Assembly: GCF_033568475.1 (NCBI RefSeq)
Contig: NC_133121.1
Location: forward strand, 30,239,374 to 30,303,373
DNA from: Henckelia pumila
Taxonomy: Eukaryota; Streptophyta; Magnoliopsida; Lamiales; Gesneriaceae
Length of the DNA: 64,000 nt
Reading direction: 5' to 3'
The notes beneath the pieces are model-generated. The model ran no database searches, was not told where the DNA came from, and worked only from the letters and a program-made list of their open reading frames with translations. Of this stretch, positions 1 to 12,167 are shown piece after piece. Position 1 is the first letter of the stretch. The number at the start of each line of letters is the position of its first letter. A program made the position numbers and the translations under genes.

Positions 1-123
1 TTGCCAAATTTTTAGATCAAACACGATCGCTGCCAATTCCAAGTCATGAACTGGAATATTCTCCTCGCGTTTCTTCAGTTGCCTAGAGGCATATGCAATC
101 ACATGTCCATTCTGCATCGGAAC
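1..123 (-). pseudogene. Ty3/gypsy RNase H fragment
   Basis: Read on the minus strand, this piece encodes the end of a gypsy reverse transcriptase/RNase H region, with the recognisable words IAYASRQL and [10 protein letters not shown]. The same words occur in the gypsy element near 8870-8960, so the family is clear. The fragment enters from the left edge and stops at base 123, where a copia LTR begins. The copia LTR therefore probably inserted into, or recombined with, an older gypsy copy. It is too short to assign a lineage. Confidence 0.8.
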
Positions 124-1017
124 TGTTAGGATAAAGTTTTGGTATTTGACAAAAATAAAGAAATATTTCAAAGTAGTTGAAATACAACCAGTAAAACTGC
201 AAGCAGTTCAGTCCAGATACAAGCAGTCCAGTCAAACATTATGATAAAACAGTTCAAGACCAGTTGAAGAAGACTGTTCATATAACCAGTTCAAGATTCA
301 AGACTGTTGAGGAGACGAATTAATCAGACATATTGAAATATATATCATCCTACTAATTCAAGATATATTTCAAATATACATGATTGTTGCAAGATCCAGA
401 CACTTAAATTGAAGAACATGCAACTTCATTAAAGTCTTAATAAAGACTTATTGAAGATCTTGATGCAAATGAGACATTCATTTGTGAACGTTGCAAAGAT
501 ACTTATAAATATGAATAAAGAGGATGCAAAAAAAAAAAAAGAGATAGATAGACAGATGGATATACACATATATTCAACAGAGAGATACACATAAGAAATA
601 TCATATATACAACTATAAAAATATAGGAAGATAAAATTTGCTTGAGCATTCATAAAAGATACATCAAATCTGCTCAAAGTGCTCATACACAAAAACTATA
701 TATTTGATCTCTGAAGATTATTAAGGGCAAAGAATCGACTCTCTATTACTTATCGATTCAAGAGGAGTTGATCTATTATTTGAGTTTACAGATTCATTCA
801 TTACTGTATTTTGATTGTTAGGACGAGGTGTCTTAACTTTGTGATGTTCTTAGAGTTACGATCTAGGCAAATTTAAGTCCTACGATATGAGTGAGTTGTA
901 TACAAGATGTTATATAAATCAAAGTCTTCTAGTAAATCATTCTTCTCATGGAAGAAGGGGCGATGTAGGAGTTTTGTCTCCGAACATCCATAAACAAATC
1001 TGTTCTATTTACATTAT
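124..1017 (+). mobile_element. Ty1/copia LTR, 3'-truncated (LTR-A)
   Basis: It begins TGTTAGGATAAAG and resembles the start of the solo LTR at 13252. It also shares with that LTR CAGTCCAGTCAA-type words and a conserved block around 880-1000 (TACAAGATGTTATATAA, GGAAGAAGGGG, CCGAACATCCATAAAC). The last 200 or so bases of the LTR are missing: the sequence passes straight into a copy of the MED22 5' flank at about 1018. No target duplication is visible. Whether the missing end was lost by deletion or by recombination cannot be told from one sequence. Confidence 0.75.
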
Positions 1018-1636
1018 AAGAACGACTAAAAAAAAAAGCAAAGTAACAAATATAAGCTAAACCCAAATCAGAATCAATCTGTAATCCATTCACATACAGA
1101 AAAATTTTAGAACTTACTTTATCACCGAAACTCATCACAGAAACCGAAAAAAGTTCGAGTTCATTGAGGGGAACAACCAAAAAATTGGTCAACATTCATG
1201 ATTCATTAACTAGTTTTCCCCTACTTTTCAAAGTTTTGCAAAGAAGTCCGTGTGTTGAATTTATTTCCGGAATGACCCAAAAGGGCTATTTTTTAATAAG
1301 TAATTTGAAAAATAAATTACCTAATATTTTAAAAATTAAGATTTATTTTTTATTTTTAAAAAATAGATGTCCCGTTTATCCCCATTTTTAAATCAAAAAA
1401 TTTCAATGAAAGGGTTCCACTTAGCAATTTTGTGAAACTGTTATTTGGTCATCTTCATCACATGAAAAAATATTATTTTTTATATTAAAATATTAGTTTT
1501 TTTTATATAAATGTGGACAGAGTTCACCCGTCTCATGGATAAACATTCGTGAGATCTTTTCACAAGATATCTATTATTGAAAAATTATTGTTTTTCAAAT
1601 TAGAGAAGCTTGTGTGTGAATGTAATTTTGAATCTT
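1018..1636. repeat. Left copy of MED22 5'-flank duplication
   Basis: About 620 bases that match 4331-4905 plus 12173-12222 in the same orientation, with scattered substitutions and small indels. In the right copy the sequence starts 47 bases upstream of the MED22 start codon, so this copy is a promoter/5'UTR region without its gene. It keeps the uninterrupted ATTATTGTTTTTC junction that the gypsy element splits in the other copy, so it marks the pre-insertion state. Confidence 0.85.
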
Positions 1637-2373
1637 ATTTTGTTAAATGAAAGATCAAATTGTAAATAAAACAAACAAAATAAAAACAAAAACAAAAACA
1701 AAAACAAAAAAAATTGAGTATACAGTTTTAATTGGAGCGTCTACTATTACAAGTAGAATTTTGCAGTACTTCAAAACTCCAACATTCAAAGTATATGAAT
1801 TATGACAAGAAGTCCTCTAGTGTGGATTATTATCTTCTTTGTATCACATTAACCATATTTCTTGATATTACTTTATGGATAAAACCAACATTTTATTGTA
1901 TATCCAACTTAATTGATATTTTCTCAAAATAACTGAATATGCATACAACTTAACATAAAACTGAACGAGTTTCAAACATCAAAACTCAAACCAAATTCAA
2001 ATCCGAAGTATTTTCAAACTAATATTAATCCATTTTAGGCAGATGATAACAAACTCAAACTAAAGACTGATTTTTATGCAACCTGATTAGTATCACTCAA
2101 ATTCGAGATAGAAACCATTTTCTCCTCATCGAATCCAAATTATTTTCAAACCAATATTAATCCATTTTAGACAGAGGATAACAAACTCAAACTAAAGAAT
2201 CTGATTTATATGCAACCTGATCAGTATCACTCAGATAGATTCGAGATAGAAACCATTTTCTCCTCATTGCACCTCTTAATACAATACGAAATCCAAGTAA
2301 GTGTTGCATAAGAAGTATGTGTTCTACTGAATCAATTTTCGACAAAATCCCAGAAAATCTATCCATCTTTACT
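1637..2373. other. Region 3' of MED22, no gene seen
   Basis: AT-rich sequence between the duplicated flank and the MED22 stop codon. It contains an AAAACAAAAACAAAAAC stretch near 1680-1708 and a tandem duplication at 2000-2267. The last few hundred bases are the likely 3'UTR of MED22. No coding segment is supported. Confidence 0.6.
2000..2267. repeat. Tandem duplication, ~133-base unit x2
   Basis: Copy 1 (about 2000-2130) and copy 2 (about 2132-2267) share TATTTTCAAAC, AATATTAATCCATTTTAG and GATAGAAACCATTTTCTCC in the same order and spacing. They differ by a few substitutions and small indels. The repeat lies in the MED22 3' region. Confidence 0.85.
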
Positions 2374-4284
2374 TCACAGTTCTTGACTCATGTCGGATCT
2401 CAGGATCGAGGAATAGTAATGGGATTCAAGCTCCTTGAGTCTAGCTGCTGCCTCTTCTCCAATTCCAGCCAACATACCATTTGTAATTTCCACAAGTTTA
2501 TTTAACTCATCTGTTCTCTGGTCCACATGGTCGTTGAGTGATGCAAATCCGGAAAATACTGATGTCTGCTTTAATTCGGACACCAACTTAAGCAAAGAGT
2601 CAGCTGCTTGAACCTGTTATTTCACATAAATACTTGGTAATCCAAAAAGGTAAACTTGATGATTAAAGGGGAAAAAAATGTAAACATGATAGAGTCGTTT
2701 CATAAGGACAAATACAATTAGCCAGAAAAAAGGCATAGACTAAGATGTGGATATAAGCTAACTAAAATTCAAAACCCACAATTCTTGCAGCGCGCATCTC
2801 CATCATGAAAGATTCTTGAGAATTTTGAACCGGAGCATCATTAACCTAAAACATGAGATGCACCATCAGATGTACTCAATCTTTTAAAGTATCATTAGTT
2901 AACGGAGGAAGATGAGCTGGATAAGCAATGAGCAGAATCTTGACACATTTTTTATAATCAGAAAAGGGAAGAGAGGATGAAACACATACAAGATGTCTAG
3001 CAGATCTAATAATAATGTCATCAATCAATCCATAGCAGTTTCCCATGTCAGTTAAAGCTAATGCCGTTGTATATACAAGATATCATTCTATTTAATTGTA
3101 AATAAGTTTGATCAGCACTATCACTGCAACCAAATTCAAAAATGAAACTAAGTTTTGAAAATTTCCGATATTCTTTGAAAATATGCTCATTATAACCTCA
3201 TTGAAAGATTGACGACTAGGATACCAACTCTGAGTTCCGCTTCAATATATCGTGTGAACACGGACCACGTAATTGATGTTGTCCCGATGATAGCCCTTTT
3301 TAGGTTGCTCCATCCCCTTAGGTCAACCCTGAACGAAAGGACTAACACTAATATGAAGCCATAGGCCAAAAAGCAAAATCCAAAACCAAAAACCAAGTCA
3401 ACTTGATGGGAGAACCCTTTATACTTATTTATCAATTCCACTTTTTAATATGGGGCTGATGTTGGATTTAGCATCCATCTAATGGAATTCCCTGGCCAGA
3501 TAGTATGCATTTCTCTATATATCTACCTTCCTGTACTGTTATACTGCACATTGGATCTGCACAGTAGTTATCAAGGAACTTATAGCAAGAGAAAAAAAAA
3601 GAACAAAACAAAGCAAAACAAAACAAAAAAAAAGAAGAAAGACAAGACTCAAAAGTATGGCTCTTGTAGGTCAAAGAAGAAACTTGTTTATAAGAAGTGA
3701 AAAATCCAACAAATCATTTATGAAATTTAGGTTTGCTTTTGATGTGTCACGTGAAACAAACTTCGATTGAGAGTGCTCAGTTTGCCAATCGATGTTATGC
3801 ACTACTAGACTCATCGAAAGGTCCTAATAGTAAATCATATGTCACTCCCCAGTCAATCTGTCCTAAGAGTCCAACACAACTACCTTCACTATGACTACTG
3901 CGAAGCATTTAACCACATTTCCAATATTTTAGAACAATGTACTCTAATAACGGAAAATACTAAGAAGCACAATGAAATCAAAACAATTGCAACTCTATGA
4001 TATCAGATTAATTAAAGTTTCAAACATCATACATATTTCCCGTATTGTTATCATAGACTATATAAACAATCTAATACACAAAGCCTTCAAAAAAGCTACA
4101 GAAGAAAGGATTTCAATAGTACCCGAGCCACATTAACGAGGTACGCGAAATTATCAACAAGATGTCCAACATCTCCATCCACCCTTTGAAGGAGTACTTT
4201 CTGCTTTTGGGCCGCCGTTGCGGACGCAGCGGCAGTGGGTCCACCGCCACCTGCGGCGCCTCCTATGCCTGCTCCTTTATTCAT
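2374..4284 (-). CDS. MED22: Mediator complex subunit 22
   Basis: Three exons on the minus strand: 4284-4123, 2845-2780 and 2613-2374 (stop). Each intron has GT donors and AG acceptors and the joined frame is open for 155 residues, close to the size I recall for plant MED22. The protein starts MNKGAGIGG with a Gly/Ala-rich head. The conserved body contains [51 protein letters not shown] and [11 protein letters not shown], all of which I recognise from plant MED22 (Surf5 family). MED22 is a small helical subunit of the Mediator head module in the nucleus, linking transcription factors to RNA polymerase II. The ATG at 4284 is the first in frame and directly precedes the family-typical start. Its 5' flank is duplicated at 1018-1636, and a gypsy element sits 622 bases upstream of the ATG. 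Nothing in the exons looks broken. Confidence 0.93.
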
Positions 4285-4905
4285 TGTATATTGTTGAAAT
4301 CAATCTACCCTAACCTTGAGTTGAGGGAATAAGAACGACTAAAAAAGGCAAAGTAACAAATATAAGCTAAACCCAAATCAGAATCAATTTGTAATCCATT
4401 CACATTCAGAGAAATTTCAGAACTTTATCACTGAAACTCATCACAGAAACCGAAAAAAGTTCGAGTTCATTGAGGGGAACAGCCAGAAAATTGGTCAACA
4501 TTCATGATTCATTAACTAGTTTTCCCCCACTTTTCAAATTTTTGCGAAGAAGCTCTTGTGTTGAATTTATTTCCAGAATGACCCAAATGGGTTATTTTCA
4601 ATAAGTAATTTGAAAAAGAAATTATCTAATATTTTAAAAATTAAGATTTATTTTTTATTTTTTAATTTTAAAAAATAGATGTCCCGTTTATCACCATTTT
4701 TAAATCAAAAAATTTCAATGAAAGGGTTCCACACTTCCACTTAGCAATTTTGTGAAACGGTTATTTGGTCAGCTTCATCACATGAAAAAATATTATTTTT
4801 ATATTAAAATATTAATTTTTAATATAAATATGGACAGAGTTCATCCGTCTCACGGATAAACATTCGTGAGAACTTTTCACAAGATATCTATTATTGAAAA
4901 ATTAT
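4285..4905. promoter_or_regulatory. MED22 5' flank, right copy of duplication
   Basis: Sequence directly upstream of MED22 (read leftwards). From 4331 it matches 1018 onward, and it continues after the gypsy element at 12173-12222. The gypsy insertion has moved everything beyond 622 bases upstream of the ATG 7.3 kb away, so any distal control element now lies past 12173. No clear TATA box was picked out. Confidence 0.65.
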
Positions 4906-4974
4906 TGTAGTAGCCCGTATCCTAATTGAGTAATTAAAAGATTAATGCTAATTAAATAAATTGGGTATCGGACG

Positions 4975-5226
4975 GATCGGAAGCTCCGAAGGCACGATCG
5001 GAAGCTCCGAACAGGATCGGAAGCTCCGATGAGCGATCGGAGGCACCGATAATATTACGTCAGGCATGACGTGTGGTTGGATCGGAAGCTCCGATCACCC
5101 CTATCCGGAGTCAACTAGTGATATTTTGACACGTGGCAGATCAGGATCTTCGGAAGCTCCGATGGCTGGATCGGACGTTCCGATCGAGGTTCGGATGTTC
5201 CGATCAAGGATCGGAAGTTCCGATCG
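4975..5226 (+). promoter_or_regulatory. Cluster of quasi-palindromic units in gypsy U3
   Basis: About nine copies of a 16-17 base near-palindrome (ATCGG-A-A/C-G-C/T-T-CCGAT) lie at roughly 4975, 4996, 5014, 5034, 5080, 5148, 5168, 5189 and 5209. They end just before the TATA box at 5231. Between them are an ACGTCA...TGACGT dyad (5056-5072) and a CACGTGG G-box (5131). The placement suggests a repeated protein-binding array driving the LTR promoter. The same units recur in the 3' LTR and, diverged, in LTR fragments at 19150-19340. Confidence 0.7.
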
Positions 5227-5230
5227 TTGT

Positions 5231-5240
5231 CTATAAATAG
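5231..5240 (+). promoter_or_regulatory. TATA box of gypsy 5' LTR
   Basis: CTATAAATAG followed by AGGG, directly after the palindromic cluster. The matching box in the 3' LTR is at about 11170-11179. Confidence 0.75.
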
Positions 5241-6232
5241 AGGGCCGAGGCTTCATTTCCAATTGCCAATTCCGAGTGTTTCCCTCTCCTTTCTAATCTA
5301 TTCGAGTTGTTCTAGCCTTCCTAGGCTTGACCCGGCGGTCGGCGAGGCGTTCAGTAGTCGTAGCGGAGTTGTACCCAAGTTCTGGAGGCATCGACATCAA
5401 AGGGCTAACGACGGACGAAGGTATAGCTTTTGCTTTCTATAAATATTTAGGAGTATGCAATAGCTTAGTTAAGGCTTTTAGAGCACTTTAATGATAGTAG
5501 TATCATTTGGCAGTGTAGAGCAGACTATAGGCGTGGACCTAGAGTTGGTAGAGCTTGCACTGTTTTGAGGTACGGAAGTACTGTTCGAGATATCCTGACT
5601 GAGTATGCATGTATTATGTGACTGCATGGTTTATATGTCATTGATTTATGCTGCATTCATTTGCATCTTGCTGTATCTCTTTCGAGATGTCTGTTAGTAG
5701 GGTTGTACCCTATCCTGTTAGTGGATGGACTTCCATCGATTTGGGTCCGGCGTATTCACGGTTATCTCGGTATGGGAGCCACCTCCTGAAGCGACGGCAC
5801 AGCGTGCTACATACCAGGGCCCGGTCTGTCTCTGTTATCTGATCCTTGACCTCGAGTTTATAGGGAGTTCACTTTGCATGCATGTATACTCATACTCTCG
5901 TACTGAGCGTTTTATGCTCACGTCTCGTACTCTGTGTTTCTGGACACCCTATTCCATGGGGCAGGTTTGCGATTGGACGAGGAGGGTGGATCCAGGAGGG
6001 GCTAGTCAGTGGTTGGCCAGCTGGAGCTTCGACTAGGTTTTATTACTGTTGTTTGGGTTGATACAGCTATTCGATTTGGTTGTATATTATTTGGATAAAT
6101 TACAGATTCCTTTACTTGGGATTGTATTATGTTTATGGTTTCCGCAGTTTTATTCTGATATCTGTTTAATTAAGTTAATTGCATGCCTAAATTCTGTTTA
6201 GTAGGTGATCCGGGTGAGGGTCACTACATTTA

Positions 6233-6245
6233 TGATATCAGAGCA
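6233..6245 (+). other. Primer binding site, gypsy
   Basis: TGATATCAGAGCA lies four bases after the 5' LTR. It matches the usual tRNA-iMet complement TGGTATCAGAGC except for A in place of G at the third base. Confidence 0.75.
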
Positions 6246-6293
6246 TACAAAAGAATTCTTGGGATTTAGTCTCATCATGAGGTATTTTTGTAG

Positions 6294-9200
6294 ATGGCAA
6301 ATCGTGACGACCGGAGTTCTCATGGCAGTATTGGTGGGCGTTGGGGTGATGCCGACCGGGAGCCTCGTCGAGAACGGCGTCATCGTCATCATGACGACGA
6401 GCGTTTCACTGTGCGTCGATTCTTAGCTATGGGTCCTAAGCCCTTAGTTGGAGGTGAGTCTCCGGAGGATGCGAAAAATTGGTTAGACCGCATGGAGACG
6501 ACTTTTTAGACTTTCCACTGCACCGAGGAGCAGAAGATAGAGACCCTTGGCTATCTTCTGGATGGGCGAGCCCGTAGGTGGTGGAGGTTTACTTCTGCAC
6601 CCTTTATTGCGGCGAGAGGAGTGGCCACCTGGGCCGAGTTCCGCACAGCTTTCCAAAAGCGGTATTTTCCTCCTGCACTCCGTCAGTCGAAGGCAGGCGA
6701 GCTACTGAGTCTGCGACAGGGAGCCATGTCTATTGATGAGTATCAGCAGAGGTTCTTTGATCTGCTATCCTATTGCCCCGAGATTGCTGATAGCTCAGAG
6801 ATGAAGTATAATCTGTTCCTTCAGGGCCTTAACCCTGAGATCCATGACCGTGTGGCGGTTGGCGACGACATGTCCTACGAGGGTTTGGTAAGCCGTTGTC
6901 ACCAGGCGGAGGACAGTATTCGGCGGAACAGGTCTTTCCCTCAGTCAAGGCCTGCTAGTTCTTTGGGTCCCCGTGCCCAAACTTTCAAGAAGTCTGGATC
7001 TACTTCTTCTTCCTCTGGCTCTGCTGGTGTTGTCCGTTACGGTAAGAAGGAAAAGTGTGATCACTGTGGGAAGAACCATCCATCCGACAAGTGCCGTAGA
7101 GCTTCTGGAGCTTGTTTCCGTTGTGGAGAGACTGGTCATATCCGGAGAGATTGTCCACTATCTGGGGGAGGCGGTTTTGGTTCTGGTTCAGGATCGGGTT
7201 CTCAGGCCACCGTTCAGCAGAGGTCGCAGGGACAACCTGCTGGGAGTTCTCATTTGAGGTCACGAGCTTCTGGACAGGTGTTTGCCTTGAGGCATGATCA
7301 GGCTGTGGAAAAGAATGAGAAAGTCATCGCAGGTACATTTCTGCTTTATGGTATACCTGCTCTTGTACTTATTGACACTGGTGCATCTCATTCCTTCATT
7401 TCTGCACGTTTTGTTAAGAGACATAAGTTACCATGCATTGCACTAGACGTAGTGATGTCTGTTTCTACTCCGAAGGGCCAATCTGCTTTGGCTAAGCATC
7501 TAGTGATGGGTTGCCCTTTAGAGTTTGAGGGTAACATTTTGATTGCGAATCTCATGGTCTTGGCGATGGACGACTTTGATTGCATTATGGGAATAGATAT
7601 GTTGACTACCTATCGAGCTTCAGTGGACTGCTATCAGAGATTAGTACGCTTTCATCCGGAGGGGAGTGAGAGCTGGTTTTTCTATGGTGAGAGAGCGCGA
7701 CCCCCGATGCCTTTGGTATCAGCTTTGAGAGCCTGTCGAGCTCTAGAGTCTGGCGGGGAAGGCTACCTTATCTATGCAGTTGATTTATCCGCTGAGAGCA
7801 TTGGGATAGAGAGCATTCCTGTTGTGGATGAATTTTCAGATGTATTTTCTAATGAGATTCCGGGTTTTCCTCCTGTTAGGGAAGTCGAGTTTGGCATAGA
7901 GTTGATGCCGGGTACTTCGCCTATTTCTAGAGCACCGTATCGTCTAGCTCCGTCAGAGATGCGTGAGTTGAAGAATCAGCTACAGGATATTTTGGACAAG
8001 GGGTACATCCGCCCTAGTGTATCTCCTTGGGGAGCTCCTGTTCTCTTCGTGAAGAATAAGGATGGGTCGATGCGGCTGTGCATTGACTATCGGCAACTGA
8101 ATCGAGTCACTGTGAAGAACAAGTATCCGTTGCCTCGTATTGATGACTTGTTTGACCAGCTGTAGGGCACGTCAGTTTACTCCAAGATTGACTTGAGATC
8201 GGGGTATCATCAGTTGAGAGTCCGTGATCAGGACGCAGCCAAGACTGCATTCCGTACTCGCTATGGGCATTACGAGTTTCTAGTAATGTCATTTGGTTTG
8301 ACTAATGCGCCGGCTATATTCATGGATCTGATGAACCGTGTCTTCAGGGAGTATTTGGACAAGTTTGTCGTGGTCTTCATTGACGATATCTTGGTGTATT
8401 CGCGTAATACGGAAGAGCATGTTTCTCACTTGCGGTTGGTACTGCAGACTCTTCGAGATGAGCAGTTGTACGCCAAGCTGAGCAAGTGTGAGTTCTGGAT
8501 GGATAGAGTGGTCTTTCTTGGCCATATCATATCCAGGGAGGGGATTTCGGTTGATCCAAGCAAGATTGAAGCGGTACTTAATTGGTCGCGTCCGATGACA
8601 GTTGCTGAGATCCGTAGTTTTCTGGGTCTAGCAGGGTATTATAGTCGCTTCATTCTGAACTTCTCTCAGCTAGCTCGACCTTTGATGCAGCTTACCCGCA
8701 AGGGTGTGGATTTCGAGTGGTCCTCCGAGTGTGAGAAGAATTTTTGTGAGCTTCGACGGCGGTTGACTTCTGCGCCGGTGTTGGCATTATCGTCAGAATC
8801 TGGAGAGTATGTGGTATACACTGATGCTTCTCTTCAGGGGTTAGGTTGTGTCCTGACTCAGAATGGGCATGTGATCGCATACGCTTCTAGACAGCTAAAG
8901 CTTCACGAGGACAACTATCCAGTCCATGATTTGGAGTTAGCAGCCATTGTGTTCGCTTTGAAGATCTGGCGTCATTATCTGTATGGCGAGAAATTTGATA
9001 TCTTCACCGACCATAAGAGTCTCAAGTAATTTTTCACTTAGGCGGAGTTGAACATGAGGCAGAGACATTGGATGGACTTGCTTAAGGACTATGATTGCGA
9101 GATTAAGTACCATCCAGGAGCTGCTAATCTCACCGCTGATGCCTTGAGTCGCAAGGTGCGACTATCCGCACTTCAGACTTGTTCGATGTCTAGTGCGATC

Positions 9201-10712
9201 AGTGACTGTTGTACTTCAGGTTATACCTTCAAGCATAAGAAAGGTATGCAGAGTATCCAGATGTTTGCGATATTATCTGAGCCAGCCTTGTATTCGCGGA
9301 TCCGAGATGCTCAGATGACTGATTCGAAGACCCAGCGTTTAGCTCGTCTAGCTAACGAGGGTAGCTCGTCTGGATTTCATTATCAGTTAGATGGCTTTCT
9401 GTGTTTGTCTGGTAGGCTTGTGATTCCACAGGATGAAGAGTTGCGAGAGGAGATTTTGTCTCAGGCACATCGCACTAAGTTGAGTATTCATCCTGTGAGC
9501 AACAAGATGTACAAGGATCTACGTACTCGTTTCTGGTGGAAGGGTATGAAACGCAGTGTTTATCAGTTTGTTTCGAGATGTTTGGTGTGTCAACAGGTCA
9601 AGGCAGAGCACCGACGACCTGGAGGATTGCTTCACAGTCTGTCTATTCCTGAATGGAAATGGGAGTTTATCACAATGGACTTTGTGACCCATTTGCCGGT
9701 ATCCCCGAGGAACTGTGATGCTATCTGGGTTGTGGTGGATCGACTCACCAAGTCAGCGCATTTCATTGCCTATAGCCGGGAGTACAATGTGGATCATATG
9801 GCACGGTTGTACATTCAGGAGATCGTTCGACTTCATGGAGTGCCTGTGAGCATTGTCAGCGATCGGGACCCCAGGTTCACTTCTAGATTCTGGGGGAGTG
9901 TTCAGCGTACGATGGGTACTACTCTTAGTTTGAGTACTGCCTATCATCCAGAGACTGATGGTCAGTCAGAGCGCACTATCCGTACTTTGGAGGATATGCT
10001 TAGAGCGTGCGTCATGGATTTTGGTTCAGCCTGGCAGGATCATTTGTCGTTGATCGAGTTTGCGTACAACAACAGCTATCATACTAGTATTGGGATGGCA
10101 CCTTTTGAGGCGTTGTACGGGCGACGTTGTCATACTCCACTCTTCTGGGAAGAAGTGGGGGAGAGACAGACTGAGGGACCGGAGTTTATCCAGCAGGCGA
10201 TAGAAATTGTTGATCAAATCAAAAAACGGATTAAGACTGCACAGGATCGTCAGGCCAGCTATGCTAATATCAAGCGTAGGCCTTTGCAGTTCGATGTCGG
10301 GGAGAAAGTGTTTCTGAGAGTGTCACCTTTCCGCAAGATTCTCAGATTTGGCCTTAAGGGCAAGTTGTCTCCCAGGTTTATCGGTCTGTTTGAGATCTTG
10401 GAGAGCATTGGCGATTTGGCTTATCGACTAGCTTTGCCACTGCATCTATCCAGTATTCACGACGTGTTCCACGTATCTCTGTTGCGACGGTATGTGGCGG
10501 ATGAATCTCATATTCTGCAGCGGTCTGAGGTTTAGGTGAACAAGGATTTGACCTATGTTGAGAAACCTATTCATATCCTGGATTATAAGGATAAGGTTTT
10601 ACGGAACAAAGTCATTCCTTTGGTTTTAGTTCAGTGGCAGCGCCGAGGCACTGAGGAAGCTACTTGGGAGCTTGAGGACAGGATGCGTGAAGACCATCCT
10701 GAGTTGTTTTGA
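6294..10712 (+). pseudogene. gypsy gag-pol with five in-frame stops
   Basis: A single reading frame starts MANRDDRSSHGS and runs to a TGA at 10710-10712. In order: gag with FTSAPF and [15 protein letters not shown]; a zinc knuckle [14 protein letters not shown] preceded by a variant [13 protein letters not shown]; protease [14 protein letters not shown] with [16 protein letters not shown] and [10 protein letters not shown]; RNase H with YTDAS; integrase with HPVSNKMYKDL...CLVCQQ, DFVTHLP and VSDRDPRFTS; and a chromodomain-like end LVQWQRRGTEEATWELE. Stops are TAG at 6507, TAG at 8163, TAA at 9027, TAG at 9039 and TAG at 10533. The frame resumes at once after each, so these are point changes. 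Four are TAG where I would expect Gln (CAG), as deamination at a CHG site would give. Confidence 0.93.
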
Positions 10713-10829
10713 TTTCATTCTTAAGTGTATTCAGTTGCAAACTCTGTAAACGTTTGATTTGAATAAAGAATGTTTCTGATTTCTGTATTGCATTCGGTAC
10801 TTAAGATCTGATTTCGAGGACGAAATATC

Positions 10830-10844
10830 TTAAGTGGGGGAGAA
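10830..10844 (+). other. Polypurine tract, gypsy
   Basis: TTAAGTGGGGGAGAA ends directly at the first base of the 3' LTR and would prime plus-strand synthesis. Confidence 0.85.
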
Positions 10845-12167
10845 TGTAGTAGCCCGTACCCTAATTGAGTAATTAAAGGATTAATGCTAATTAAATAAAT
10901 TGGGTATCGGATGGATCGGAAGCTCCGAAGGCACGATCGGAAGCTCCGAACAGGATCGGAAGCTCCGATGAGCGATCGGAGGCACCGATAATATTACGTC
11001 AGGCATGACGTGTGGTTGGATCAGAAGCTCCGATCACCCCTATCCGGAGTCAACTAGTGATATTTTGACACGTGGCAGATCAGGATCTTCGGAAGCTCCG
11101 ATGGCTGGATCGGACGTTACGATCGAGGTTCGGACGTTCCGATCAAGGATCGGAAGTTCCGATCGTTTTCTATAAATAGAGGGCCAAGTCTTCATTTCCA
11201 ATTGCCAATTCCGAGTGTTTCCCTCTCCTTTCTAATCTATTCGAGTTGTTCTAGCCTTCCTAGGCTTGACCCGATGGTCGGCGAGACGTTCGGTAGTCGT
11301 AGTGGAGTTGTGCCCAAGTTCTGGAGGCATCGACATCAAAGGGCTAACGACGGACGAAGGTATAGCTTTTGCTTCCTATAAATATTTAGGAGTATGCAAT
11401 AGCTTATTTAAGGCTTTTAGAGCGCTTTAATGATAGTAGTATCATTTGGCAGTGTAGAGCAGACTATAGGCGTGGACCTAGAGTTGGTAGAGCTTGCACT
11501 GTTTTGAGGTACGGAAGTACTGTTCGAGATATCCTGACTGAGTATGCATGTATTATGTGACTGCATGGTTTATATGTCATTGATTTATGCTGCATTCATT
11601 TGCATCTTGCTGTATTTCTTTTGAGATGTCTGTTAGTAGGGTTGTACTCTATCCTGTTAGTGGATGGACTTCCATTGATTTGGGTCCGGCGTATCCACGG
11701 TTATCTCGGTATGGGAGCCACCTTCTGAAGCGACGGCACAGCGTGCTACATACCAGGGCCCGGTCTATCTCTGTTATCTGATCCTTGACCTCGAGTTTAT
11801 AGGGAGTTCACTTTGCATGCATGTATACTCATACTCTCGTACTGAGCGTTTTATGCTCACGTCTCATACTCTGTGTTTCTGGACACCCTATTCCATGGGG
11901 CAGGTTTGCGATTGGACGAGGAGGGTGGATCCAGGAGGGGCTAGTCAGTGGTTGGCCAGCTGGAGCTTCGACTAGGTTTTATTACTGTTGTTTGGGTTGA
12001 TACAGCTATTCGATTTGGTTGTATATTATTTGGATAAATTACAGATTCCTTTACTTGGGATTGTATTATGTTTATGGTTTCCGCAGTTTTATTTTGATAT
12101 CTGTTTAATTAAGTTAATTGCATGCCTAAGTTCTGTTTAGTAGGTGATCCGGGTGAGGGTCACTACA
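10845..12167 (+). repeat. 3' LTR of gypsy element
   Basis: 1323 bp, the same length as the 5' LTR, with TATA at about 11170 and the same palindromic cluster at about 10913-11165. One unit has lost symmetry (GGACGTTACGAT). Confidence 0.95.

Larger units (their letters stand above)
4906..6228 (+). repeat. 5' LTR of gypsy element
   Basis: Begins TGTAGTAGCCCGTATCC and ends GGGTCACTACA. U3 carries nine related GATCGGAAGCTCCGATC-like units and a TATA box (CTATAAATAG, 5231-5240). Same length as the 3' LTR. Confidence 0.95.
4906..12167 (+). mobile_element. Complete Ty3/gypsy chromovirus-like retrotransposon
   Basis: A 7262-bp element with two 1323-bp LTRs (4906-6228 and 10845-12167), each TGTAGTAGCCCG...CACTACA, flanked by the 5-bp duplication ATTAT (4901-4905 and 12168-12172). 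Order is LTR, tRNA-Met-like primer site, gag, protease, RT, RNase H, integrase, chromodomain-like tail, purine tract, LTR. Gag style and the tail suggest a Tekay/Del-type chromovirus; that lineage call is by recall only. By eye the LTRs differ at about 28 positions, mostly transitions (roughly 98% identical), so insertion is fairly recent. Five in-frame stops make it non-autonomous. It interrupts the right copy of the MED22-flank duplication. Confidence 0.96.

Noticed and set aside
3190..3700. ORFs within MED22 intron 1
   Set aside because: Between confirmed exons, low complexity (poly-Lys, Phe-rich), no domain.
5227..6426. Small plus-strand ORFs (also at 11587-11781)
   Set aside because: They are in the gypsy LTRs and leader, recur in both LTRs, and lack coding signals.
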